From CBDUEV01 sp965366365 (GTDB taxonomy: Bacteria > Actinomycetota > Acidimicrobiia > Spongiisociales > JAENVV01), in NCBI GenBank assembly GCA_965366365.1, contig CBDUEV010000018.1, positions 1 through 46,012 of the forward strand: a stretch of 46,012 nucleotides of DNA. The letters run 5' to 3'. A program made the translations under genes and the position numbers. Shown here in pieces: positions 38,535 to 45,953 of the stretch. The notes under the pieces were generated by a model. That model was given only the letters and a program-made list of their open reading frames with translations. It searched no databases and was not told the origin of the DNA. The stretch's first letter is position 1, and each line of letters begins with the position of its first letter.

Positions 38535-39020
38535 GTGCGGCCCTCCTGGCGACATCTGGTCCGTCGCTTCTTCTTCACCGGTACTGCTCGGGCATTGACC
38601 CGGGCGGAGCGCTCCACCATCGAGAGGTGGCTCGTCGATCCGCGTTGGCTCGCCCTGTTCGATGCGCAACCTGCAGCCGACCAACGTCATGCCCTGGCGT
38701 GTGGTCAGGCGGTGGCGGAGCAACGGCCCGGACATCTCGAACTGATCAGAGCCGCCCTGCTCCACGACATCGGCAAACGCCACGCCGAGTTTGGCATCGT
38801 CCGACGCACGATTGCGGGCGCCGCCGCCAAGCTCGGTGCGCGCCTTCCGGGGAGGTATGCGCTCTACACTGCGCACGGCTCTCTGGGCGCCAACGAGTTG
38901 GAGGCCGCGGGGGCTTCGGAACTCGTTGTGGCGTTCACTCGTCACCACCACGGTGAACGACCCTCGGGATTCCCGGGTGACGAATGGCGGCTCCTCGTTG
39001 CCGCCGATGACGAACAGTGA
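38535..39020 (+). CDS. HD-domain phosphohydrolase-like protein
   Basis: A 161-aa protein with the HD metal motif AALLHDIGKRHAEFG and further conserved histidines in YTAHGSLGANEL and FTRHHHGE. These are the metal ligands of the HD superfamily, typically acting on nucleotide or nucleic-acid phosphates. It starts at GTG 38535 three bases after the preceding stop. It is short and has no output or sensor domain. The substrate is unknown. It fills the position before scpA where mycobacteria have a ParA-like gene. Confidence 0.82.
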   Translation: MRPSWRHLVRRFFFTGTARALTRAERSTIERWLVDPRWLALFDAQPAADQRHALACGQAVAEQRPGHLELIRAALLHDIGKRHAEFGIVRRTIAGAAAKLGARLPGRYALYTAHGSLGANELEAAGASELVVAFTRHHHGERPSGFPGDEWRLLVAADDEQ

Positions 39021-39060
39021 ACGATGCGGCACGAAATGATGTCCAGCGGGAGGCCGAGCA

Positions 39061-39819
39061 ATGGCGTATGAGGTGAAAACGGCGGTCTTCGAAGGGCCGC
39101 TCGACCTGCTGCTTCAGCTCATCACCCGGCACCAGGTCCAGATCACCGACGTCTCATTGGTCGACCTGGTCAGCGAGTACCTCGGCTATCTGGACGAGAT
39201 GCGAGCGATGGACCTCGAGGTGGCGTCGGAGTTCCTGCTCATCGCCGCCACGCTCATTCAGCTGAAGGCCCGACACCTGCTCCCCGACGACCCCGACGTG
39301 GACCTCGATGAGGAGCTCGCCCTCATGGAGGAACGCGACCGGCTCCTGGCCCGCCTGCTGGCCTGCGTGACCTTCAAGGATGTGGCGGCTGTTCTCCGCT
39401 ACCGCTATCAGGAATCCAATCGATATGTGCCCCGCAGCGTCGGCATCACCGACGAAGTCGAACCCAGGGCGGTCGAGGTTCGAATTCCGGTGGATGCGGC
39501 CGGCCTGGCGGATATTGCCCATCGAGTGCTCACCCGCCGGCCGGAGGAGCCTGACCTCGACCATCTGGAGCTGGACCTCCCCTCGGTCGAAGAGGCGATG
39601 ACGGACCTCCGGATCCGAGTGGAACACCTCGCTGAGACCACATTCGAGGATCTCGTCGAACACTGTGAAAGAAAGGTCGAAGTCGTTGCCTACTTCCTGG
39701 CACTTCTGGAACTCGCCCGGTGGGGAATGGTGGAGGTGGCGCAAGATCATTGGCTGTCCGCCATCGAGATCCGGCACCTCAAATCGGGCGGGCCGATGTC
39801 GAGCGAATGGAGTGCGTAG
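39061..39819 (+). CDS. scpA: Segregation and condensation protein ScpA (kleisin)
   Basis: Bridging kleisin of the SMC-ScpAB condensin. The 252-aa protein has the family N-terminus TAVFEGPLDLLLQLI, the ITDVSLVDLVSEYL helix, the QLKARHLLPDDP segment that contacts SMC, and a C-terminal winged helix (about 175-252, with ALLELARWGMVEV-like motif). GGGAGG lies just upstream of ATG 39061. Its stop overlaps the scpB start. Confidence 0.95.
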   Translation: MAYEVKTAVFEGPLDLLLQLITRHQVQITDVSLVDLVSEYLGYLDEMRAMDLEVASEFLLIAATLIQLKARHLLPDDPDVDLDEELALMEERDRLLARLLACVTFKDVAAVLRYRYQESNRYVPRSVGITDEVEPRAVEVRIPVDAAGLADIAHRVLTRRPEEPDLDHLELDLPSVEEAMTDLRIRVEHLAETTFEDLVEHCERKVEVVAYFLALLELARWGMVEVAQDHWLSAIEIRHLKSGGPMSSEWSA

Positions 39820-40418
39820 TGGCGACCGAACCCGAAACACCAGCTGACACCATCGATCCCGGAACCCGGTCCGTCATCGAGGCGGTGTTGTTCGTGGCCG
39901 AAGCTCCTGTGCCGGCCAAGGAAATGGCTGAGGTGCTGGAGATCCCGACCGACCAGGTCGAAGACGCCCTTTCGGCGCTGACGCACGATCTGGATGAGCG
40001 GGGGAGCGGTCTGGCCCTCCGAGAGGTGGCGGGCGGTTGGAGGCTGTACGCCCGTCCTCACACTCACCCGTACCTCGAGCGTTATGCCACCACGCCCACG
40101 GCCGCCCGTCTGTCGGGAGCCGCCCTGGAGGTGTTGGCCGTCGTCGCCTACAAGCAACCTCTCTCGAGAAGCCAGATCGCCGAGATCAGAGGCGTCGAAT
40201 CCGACTCGTCTCTCCGCACGTTGGAACGACGCGGCCTCGTCAAGGAGATCGAACGTCTTCCACTTCCGGGAAACCCGGCCGTGTACGGGACAACGCTTCT
40301 GTTCCTCGAGAAGATGGGCCTGCGCAACCTGTCCGAGCTTCCCCCCCTGGCCGACCACGTTCCGCCGGCCAGCATCGTGGAAACCCTCGAGGAGACGTTT
40401 CGCCCGAATGCCGAATGA
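39819..40418 (+). CDS. scpB: Segregation and condensation protein ScpB
   Basis: Dimeric winged-helix partner of ScpA. The 199-aa protein has two winged helices, the first with SVIEAVLFVAEAPVPAKEMAEVL, the second with LSGAALEVLAVVAYKQPLSRSQIAEIRGV and VYGTTLLFLEKMGL. GTG 39819 overlaps the scpA TAG by one base and has GGAGTG upstream. ATG 39807 is an alternative adding four residues. It ends 11 bases inside rluB. Confidence 0.94.
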   Translation: MATEPETPADTIDPGTRSVIEAVLFVAEAPVPAKEMAEVLEIPTDQVEDALSALTHDLDERGSGLALREVAGGWRLYARPHTHPYLERYATTPTAARLSGAALEVLAVVAYKQPLSRSQIAEIRGVESDSSLRTLERRGLVKEIERLPLPGNPAVYGTTLLFLEKMGLRNLSELPPLADHVPPASIVETLEETFRPNAE

Positions 40419-41130
40419 ACGACTCCAGAAGCTGATCAGCCGGGCAGGTCTCGCCTCGCGGCGGGTCGCGGAGGACATGATCGTCGCCGGCCGCATCACC
40501 GTGAACGGCGAGCCCGCCCATCTCGGTCAGCAGGCGGATCCGGCCACCGATCGGATCGTCGTCGACGACATCCCGCTGCCGCTGAATCCCGATTTCGTGT
40601 ACTGGCTCCTCAACAAGCCGCTGGGTGTCGTATCCACCGCCTCGGATCCCGAGGGACGCCGCACGGTTCTCGACCTGGTGGACGCTGAACCGCGGGTCTA
40701 CCCGGTCGGCCGTCTCGACATCAACACGGGTGGGCTGATCATCCTCACCAACGACGGCGACTTCACCAACTTCGTGACCCACCCCCGCCATGGCGTCACC
40801 AAGACCTACTCGGCTCTGGTGGAAGGCCGGGTCACGGCGGCCGAGGTGAGGACGCTGACCGACGGAATCGACCTCGACGACGGGCCTGCTCGAGCGAAGA
40901 GCGCCCGGGTGCTCGGTCAGCGAGGCGAGGAGACGCTGCTCGAGATCGCGCTGGCGGAGGGCCGCAACCGAGAGGTCCGGCGGATGTGCTCGGCACTCGG
41001 CCACGAGGTCCTCAGTTTGTTTCGTACCAAGATCGGGCCTTTGAGCGACCCGTCGCTGAAGGTCGGTGACTCACGATCGCTGACTCTGGACGAGGTGCGA
41101 GCCGTGTACGCCTCCGGTAGCCAACCGTGA
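40408..41130 (+). CDS. rluB: 23S rRNA pseudouridine synthase, RluB/RsuA family
   Basis: Isomerises a uridine in ribosomal RNA to pseudouridine. The 240-aa protein has an N-terminal S4 RNA-binding domain (ERLQKLISRAGLASRRVAEDMI) and the catalytic domain with Asp in GRLDINTGGLIILTNDG. It also has KTYSALVEG and EGRNREVRRMCSALGH, characteristic of the RsuA/RluB/RluE/RluF group. RluB is the most likely member given its place after scpB in actinobacteria and other bacteria. GTGA overlap with aroA follows. Confidence 0.93.
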   Translation: MPNERLQKLISRAGLASRRVAEDMIVAGRITVNGEPAHLGQQADPATDRIVVDDIPLPLNPDFVYWLLNKPLGVVSTASDPEGRRTVLDLVDAEPRVYPVGRLDINTGGLIILTNDGDFTNFVTHPRHGVTKTYSALVEGRVTAAEVRTLTDGIDLDDGPARAKSARVLGQRGEETLLEIALAEGRNREVRRMCSALGHEVLSLFRTKIGPLSDPSLKVGDSRSLTLDEVRAVYASGSQP

Positions 41131-42404
41131 CAGGGCGTGCGGTTGGCACCTCCGGGCCGATCGACGCCGTCGTTCGTCCACCCGGTTCCAAGAGCATCAC
41201 GAACCGCGCCCTGATCGCGGCTGGTCTCGCCGCGGGGCGTTCTCTTCTGCGGGGGCCGTTGGTCAGTGACGACACCGATGCAATGCGGGCAGCTCTGATC
41301 CAGCTCGGGGTGAGTGTGGAAGTCGGGGACGGAGTCTGGGAGATCGAAGGCGGGGGAGGTCGGCTCGGGCACAGCGCGTCAACGATCGACGCCCGGGCGT
41401 CGGGGACGACGGCCCGTTTTGTCACCGCCGCACTGGCCCTGGCCGAGGGCCGGCATACCATCGACGGGGTGGCCCGCATGCGGGAGCGACCGATCGGCGA
41501 CCTCGCCGAGGCGCTGGAACAGATGGGCGTCGAGGTTCAGACCACGGACGGCTACCCACCCGTGACCGTCGTGGGCGGCGGACTTCGCGGGGGCACGGTG
41601 GTGATCGACGCCACTCGTTCGAGCCAGTTCGTGTCGGCGGTGATGCTGGTGGCGCCGTACGCCGATTCGGACGTCACGCTTCGTTTCAGGGGGGGCGTGG
41701 TGGTGTCGCGGCCCTATCTGGCGACCACGGCGGAGGTGATGGGTTCGTTCGGCGCCGAGGTCGTCGTCGCAGATGAGGAGGTCCGGGTTGGTGGGGCGCG
41801 GTACGCCGGCACCGATTTCGCGGTGGAGGTGGACGCCTCAGCCGCCGCCTACCCGCTGGTGGCGGCGGCCATCACGGGAGGGAAGGTCGTCATCGACGGG
41901 CTCGACGGACGGTCGAGCCAGGCTGACATGGGGATCCTGGACGCGTTGGCGGCGATGGGCTGCACGGTCGACCGGCAAGGTGGGGCGGTATCTCTGACCG
42001 GGCCCGATGGCGGTCGTCTGGAGGGTATCCGCATCGATATGAACGCCATGCCCGATGCGGTCCTGGCTCTGGCGGTGGCGGCCGTGTTCGCCGTCGGCCC
42101 CACGCTGATCGAGAACGTAGCCAGCCTCCGGCTCAAGGAGACCGATCGACTGGCGGCGCTCGAGACGGAACTCCGCAAGCTGGGGGTGGTGGCCAAAGCA
42201 GGGGCCGATTCACTCCTCATCACGCCCACGGCCAGTCTCCGAGGAGCGTCGATCGCCACGTACGACGATCACCGGATGGCCATGGCCTTCGCCCTGGCGG
42301 GGTTTCGTATTGCCGGGATCGAGATCCAGGATCCGGGTTGCGTCGCCAAGACCTGGCCAGGATTCTTCTCGGAGTTGGACGCGATGCGAGAATCGTCGCG
42401 ATGA
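41127..42404 (+). CDS. aroA: 3-phosphoshikimate 1-carboxyvinyltransferase (EPSP synthase)
   Basis: Joins shikimate 3-phosphate and phosphoenolpyruvate in the sixth step of the shikimate pathway. The 425-aa protein has PGSKSITNRALI with the active-site Lys, ARASGTTARF in place of the more usual LGNAGTAMRP, MRERPIGDLAEAL, RSSQFVSAVML, MPDAVLALAVAA with the catalytic Asp, KETDRLAALETEL and DDHRMAMAFA. The Phe in place of Pro after the Arg is a variation of the site. It begins in GTGA with rluB and overlaps cmk by ATGA. In mycobacteria aroA is not in this block. Confidence 0.95.
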   Translation: MTGRAVGTSGPIDAVVRPPGSKSITNRALIAAGLAAGRSLLRGPLVSDDTDAMRAALIQLGVSVEVGDGVWEIEGGGGRLGHSASTIDARASGTTARFVTAALALAEGRHTIDGVARMRERPIGDLAEALEQMGVEVQTTDGYPPVTVVGGGLRGGTVVIDATRSSQFVSAVMLVAPYADSDVTLRFRGGVVVSRPYLATTAEVMGSFGAEVVVADEEVRVGGARYAGTDFAVEVDASAAAYPLVAAAITGGKVVIDGLDGRSSQADMGILDALAAMGCTVDRQGGAVSLTGPDGGRLEGIRIDMNAMPDAVLALAVAAVFAVGPTLIENVASLRLKETDRLAALETELRKLGVVAKAGADSLLITPTASLRGASIATYDDHRMAMAFALAGFRIAGIEIQDPGCVAKTWPGFFSELDAMRESSR

Positions 42405-43063
42405 GTGTGCGGGTGATCGCCATCGACGGGCCAGGAGGATCGGGGAAGACCTCGGTGAGCCGGGCTGTCGCCCAGCGTCTCGAGCTGCCCCATCTGGACA
42501 CGGGGGCGTACTACCGAGCCGCGACCCTGCATGTGCTCCGGCAGGGGATCGACCCGGACGACGCCAAGGGCGTGGCGGCCTGCATGGAGTCGGTCGGGAT
42601 GGACTATGTGGGCGGCCGTATGCGGTTGGGCGGCGGCGACGTGTCCGAGGAGATTCGTTCCGATGCCGTGACGGCGGCGGTGAGTGCGGTGAGCGCGGTG
42701 CCGGAGGTGCGGGCTCGGCTGGTCGATCTCCAACGTGAGTGGGTGGACTGTCGCGGCGGATCCGCCGTCGTGGAGGGTCGAGACATCGGCACGGCCGTAT
42801 TCCCCGATGCGGCGCTGAAGATCTACCTGACGGCCCGTCCGGAGGTTCGGGCTCGTCGGCGGGCGGCCGAGCTTCCCCGCCAGGCGGATGTCTCGTCCGT
42901 GGAGCAGGAACTGGCGCGCCGAGATCGTTTCGATTCGGGCAGGACAGCCTCGCCGCTCCACCAGGCCGAGGATGCGGTGGCCGTCGACACGTCGGACATG
43001 AGCATGGATGAGGTGATCGAACGGATCTCCGAACTGGCGCTGGCGGTTCTCGAAGAGTCCTGA
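42401..43063 (+). CDS. cmk: Cytidylate kinase
   Basis: Phosphorylates CMP and dCMP. The 220-aa protein has the P-loop GPGGSGKTS, HLDTGAYYRAATL, VEGRDIGTAVFPDA and LARRDRFDSGR (LID region). ATG 42401 overlaps the aroA stop. It is the last gene of the plus-strand block before the convergent ispH. The usual next gene, der, comes after an ispH insertion on the opposite strand. Confidence 0.95.
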   Translation: MSVRVIAIDGPGGSGKTSVSRAVAQRLELPHLDTGAYYRAATLHVLRQGIDPDDAKGVAACMESVGMDYVGGRMRLGGGDVSEEIRSDAVTAAVSAVSAVPEVRARLVDLQREWVDCRGGSAVVEGRDIGTAVFPDAALKIYLTARPEVRARRRAAELPRQADVSSVEQELARRDRFDSGRTASPLHQAEDAVAVDTSDMSMDEVIERISELALAVLEES

Positions 43064-43110
43064 TCGTTCCAGGGGCGCAAGCGAGGGTTGCCCGCCGGAG
43101 ACGGCCGTGC

Positions 43111-44160
43111 TCAGCTGTTGCCGATCATGGCCAGCGCGGCGGTTGCGTTCCAGTCTCGGTCGCGTTCGAGGAGACCCTGAGCTCCGCGACGCCGGGCGGT
43201 GAAGCCCGCCTCGACGAGCGCTTGCAGTCCACTCAGGAACGACCGCAGCTGGGGTGGGAGCGGGAAGTATTCGCCTTCCGTCGTCACTTGGAGCAGTTCG
43301 ACTCCGGCGCTGGGGTTGACGCGCTCGATCACTTCGTCGACCAGGTGGTCGGGCGCGGAGGCGCCGGCGGTGAGGCCGACCACACGGGCCTCTGCCAACC
43401 ATTCGTCTTGGATGGCGTCCGCCCGATCGATCCGGTAGGCCGCCACACCCGCTTCCTTGGCGACTCTCACGAGCGCTCTGGTGTTGGAGGACGAATCGCT
43501 GCCCACCACCAGGATCAGGTCGCAGGATTCGGTCAGCTGCCGTACGGCGTCCTGACGGTTGGTGGTGGCGTAGCAGAGGTCTGACTTGCGGGCGGTCTTC
43601 AGCGAGGGGTAGCGGGACTGGGCCGCGTCGAGGACCTGCTCCCATTCGAACACCCCGAGGGTGGTCTGGGCGAGCAAAGCAACTTTCTCGGGGTTTTTGG
43701 GTTCGAAGTCTTCGAGGCCGAGTTCCGGCTCGACGAGGGTGATCGCCTCCGGCGCTTCGGCCACCGTGCCGACGGCTTCGTCGTGTCCCTCATGCCCGAC
43801 GTAGATGATGTCGAAGCCGGCCTCGGACATCTTCTTGACCTCGTGGTGGACCTTGGTGACGAGCGGGCAGACCGCATCGACCACGATCCCTGCCCGTGCT
43901 TGAGCGCCGCTGACGACGTCGGGCGCCGAACCGTGGGCTGACAGCATGACCGGCGCTCCTTCTGGCACCTCGTCGATGTGATCGACGAAGACGACGCCGA
44001 CCCGTTCGAAAGCCTCGACGACCCACCGGTTGTGGACGATGTCGTGGTAGCAGTACACGGGTGGCTCGAAGACGCGCACCATCCAGGTGAGGGACTTGAT
44101 GGCCATCTCGACCCCGGCACAGAATCCACGGGGTTCGGCGAGCAACACGGTTTCCGGCAT
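43111..44160 (-). CDS. ispH: 4-hydroxy-3-methylbut-2-enyl diphosphate reductase
   Basis: Last enzyme of the non-mevalonate isoprenoid pathway, an iron-sulfur protein. The 349-aa protein has the three cluster cysteines: Cys14 in PRGFCAGV, Cys98 in DAVCPLVTKVH and Cys196 in SDLCYATTNRQ. The substrate-binding HNRWVVEAFE and GLTAGASAP segments are also present. It is transcribed against cmk and der, with TAGCAT six bases before the ATG. It splits the cmk-der pair that is adjacent in many actinobacteria. Confidence 0.96.
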   Translation of the reverse strand: MPETVLLAEPRGFCAGVEMAIKSLTWMVRVFEPPVYCYHDIVHNRWVVEAFERVGVVFVDHIDEVPEGAPVMLSAHGSAPDVVSGAQARAGIVVDAVCPLVTKVHHEVKKMSEAGFDIIYVGHEGHDEAVGTVAEAPEAITLVEPELGLEDFEPKNPEKVALLAQTTLGVFEWEQVLDAAQSRYPSLKTARKSDLCYATTNRQDAVRQLTESCDLILVVGSDSSSNTRALVRVAKEAGVAAYRIDRADAIQDEWLAEARVVGLTAGASAPDHLVDEVIERVNPSAGVELLQVTTEGEYFPLPPQLRSFLSGLQALVEAGFTARRRGAQGLLERDRDWNATAALAMIGNS

Positions 44161-44166
44161 GGGGTC

Positions 44167-44172
44167 ATGCTA
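44167..44172 (-). promoter_or_regulatory. -10 element of ispH
   Basis: On the minus strand this reads TAGCAT, six bases before the ispH ATG at 44160, so ispH is probably leaderless. Confidence 0.5.
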
Positions 44173-44250
44173 GAACCCCGGCCCGATTGTGCAGACGGCG
44201 CGTCATCGCGGAGGGTCTGCCGTGGGGTGACGTCGCAGGCATCACGCCGC

Positions 44251-44256
44251 TAGCGT
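44251..44256 (+). promoter_or_regulatory. -10 element upstream of der
   Basis: TAGCGT at 44251-44256 lies nine bases before ATG 44266 of the short upstream reading frame. It is 77 bases before the der start, so the der message would begin at or near this short frame. Confidence 0.4.
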
Positions 44257-44265
44257 GCTCCTGCA

Positions 44266-44337
44266 ATGTGTTCCCTTCCTCGTACCCGCCCAATCCGTGA
44301 CCCTTTCTGGAGTGCTGTCCTGGGACTCGCCTCATGA
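44266..44337 (+). CDS. Putative 23-codon upstream ORF overlapping the der start
   Basis: The frame runs from ATG 44266, just after a -10 element, for 23 residues (starts MCSLPRTRPI). Its TGA overlaps the der ATG as ATGA. The der start has no good ribosome site. Like the frame before dop, it may couple der translation to the upstream start. Its peptide has no recognisable family. Confidence 0.35.
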   Translation: MCSLPRTRPIRDPFWSAVLGLAS

Positions 44338-45659
44338 GCCGGATTCCTGTGGTGGCGGTGGTCGGTCGGCCCAACATCGGCAAGTCCACGTTGGTCAACA
44401 GGGTGATCGGGCGCCGTGAGGCGGTCGTGGAGGAGATGCCCGGCGTGACCCGCGATCGACGCGAATTCGAAGCGGATTGGGCTGGTCGAGATTTCTTGTT
44501 GATAGACACCGGCGGCTGGCAGGTGTCCGACGGTCAAGATCTGACCACCGATATCAGTGCGCAGGCCGAGGCAGCCGTTGCGGGGGCCGACGTGGTGCTG
44601 TTCGTGGTGGATGCCACGACGGCGATCACGGACGACGACCTGGGGATCGCCCGGCTCGTGAGGGGTGCACGCAAGATCGTCCTGGCAGCCAACAAGGCAG
44701 ACTCGGTTCGCCAGGAAGATCTGCTGGCCGACCTGTGGGGACTCGGTCTCGGTGAGCCCGTTCCGATCAGTGCGCTCCACGGCCGGGGCGTCGGCGATCT
44801 CCTCGACCGAATCGTCGAAGCCCTCCCCGACGAGGATGACGAAGCGCCGCCGGCCGACCCCATCGCCCGCCTCGCCATCGTGGGTCGTCCCAACGTCGGC
44901 AAGTCAACGCTTCTCAACCGACTGGTGGGGGAGGAGCGGGTTCTCGTTTCGCCGGTGCCCGGCACGACCCGCGACCCGATCGACGTGGTCGTGGACATCG
45001 ACGGTCGACCCTTCGTGGTGGTCGACACGGCCGGCATCCGGCGTTCTCCGAAGGTGAAGGAGAGCGCCGAGTTCTACAGTGTTCAGCGAGCCCACCGCGT
45101 GCTGGCCGACGCCGATGTCGCCCTTCTGCTGATCGACTCGACCGAAGGCGTCACCCAACAGGATCAACGCATTGCCGAGGAGGCGGCGGAGGCGGGAACT
45201 GCCCTGATCGTGCTGCTCAACAAGTGGGACGAGGCCGACACCGAAATGCGGGAGCACACCGAATACACGGTCGCCACCCGTCTGGGGTTCTGCGACTGGG
45301 CGCCGGTACTGCGGATCTCGGCTCTCACCGGAGCTCGGACACACCGCCTTCCCAAGTTCATCAACCTGGTCCTCGAACGAAGCCAGGAACGAGTCCCGAC
45401 CGGCCAGATCAATCGGCTGGTGCGCGGCTGGCAGGAGTCGCATCCGCCGCCGGTCCGCAAGGGCCGTCGACCGAAGATCCTCTACGCCGTCCAGGCCGGT
45501 GTGGCCCCACCGACCGTGATCGTCTTCGTCTCCGGCGGAGAGCTGGGGGACGACTACCTGCGCTTCTTGGAGAACCGGCTCCGTGAGACGTTCGACTTCA
45601 CCGGGACACCTCTTCACGTGGTGGCGCGCCGCCGGGTCGGTCGAGACCCGAGAGGATGA
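44334..45659 (+). CDS. der: GTPase Der (EngA)
   Basis: Ribosome-assembly GTPase with two tandem G domains. The 441-aa protein has G1 of domain 1 as GRPNIGKSTLVNR (about residue 9) and of domain 2 as GRPNVGKSTLLNR. Further marks are DTGGW and VDTAGI switch II motifs, NKAD and NKWD specificity motifs, and a C-terminal KH-like domain (about 350-441). ATG 44334 is embedded in ATGA with the upstream frame. Its own stop overlaps the 44-aa membrane gene by ATGA. Confidence 0.96.
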   Translation: MSRIPVVAVVGRPNIGKSTLVNRVIGRREAVVEEMPGVTRDRREFEADWAGRDFLLIDTGGWQVSDGQDLTTDISAQAEAAVAGADVVLFVVDATTAITDDDLGIARLVRGARKIVLAANKADSVRQEDLLADLWGLGLGEPVPISALHGRGVGDLLDRIVEALPDEDDEAPPADPIARLAIVGRPNVGKSTLLNRLVGEERVLVSPVPGTTRDPIDVVVDIDGRPFVVVDTAGIRRSPKVKESAEFYSVQRAHRVLADADVALLLIDSTEGVTQQDQRIAEEAAEAGTALIVLLNKWDEADTEMREHTEYTVATRLGFCDWAPVLRISALTGARTHRLPKFINLVLERSQERVPTGQINRLVRGWQESHPPPVRKGRRPKILYAVQAGVAPPTVIVFVSGGELGDDYLRFLENRLRETFDFTGTPLHVVARRRVGRDPRG

Positions 45660-45790
45660 GCGTGGAGCCCGATGGCACCGAGCCCGTCCCGACACCGTGG
45701 TCCTTCAAGATCATGGTGGTCCTGCTGGCCATCTATCTGCTCTACCGGTTCTGGGAGGGCGTCGTCTGGTTGATCGAACGGTTTCTCTAG
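45656..45790 (+). CDS. 44-aa single-pass membrane protein after der
   Basis: The frame starts at ATG 45656, four bases before the end of der, and encodes a 44-residue peptide. It has an acidic Pro-rich start (MSVEPDGTEPVPTP), one hydrophobic helix (about 18-33, IMVVLLAIYLLY) and an aromatic C-terminus. The ATGA coupling and clean helix argue for a real gene. It is too short for standard cut-offs. I do not recognise a family. Confidence 0.6.
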   Translation: MSVEPDGTEPVPTPWSFKIMVVLLAIYLLYRFWEGVVWLIERFL

Positions 45791-45831
45791 TCCATCGACA
45801 CAGAACGGAGCCTGCCAAAATATGGGAGGTC

Positions 45832-45872
45832 TCGCCAGATTTGGCGACGGTAGGGAAATCCGTTGCTAACCT
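45832..45872 (+). promoter_or_regulatory. Promoter/operator region of the last gene
   Basis: A perfect inverted repeat TCGCCA-GATT-TGGCGA (45832-45847) lies about 19 bases upstream of TAACCT (45867-45872), a likely -10. The repeat is where a regulator would cover the -35 region. No good -35 is seen, which fits an activator-type or regulated promoter (inference). Confidence 0.4.
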
Positions 45873-45953
45873 GTCGTTCGCGACATTGTGAGGAGGCTGC
45901 ACGTCTGCATCGAATGTCGCTTGAGTACTCCCGAAAACAGAGAGAGGTAGAGC

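Noticed and set aside
41127..42404. Glyphosate-tolerant class II EPSP synthase because the GTAMRP site reads GTTARF
   Set aside because: The other class II markers are not seen, and substitutions after the Arg are common in actinobacterial enzymes; sequence alone does not show tolerance.
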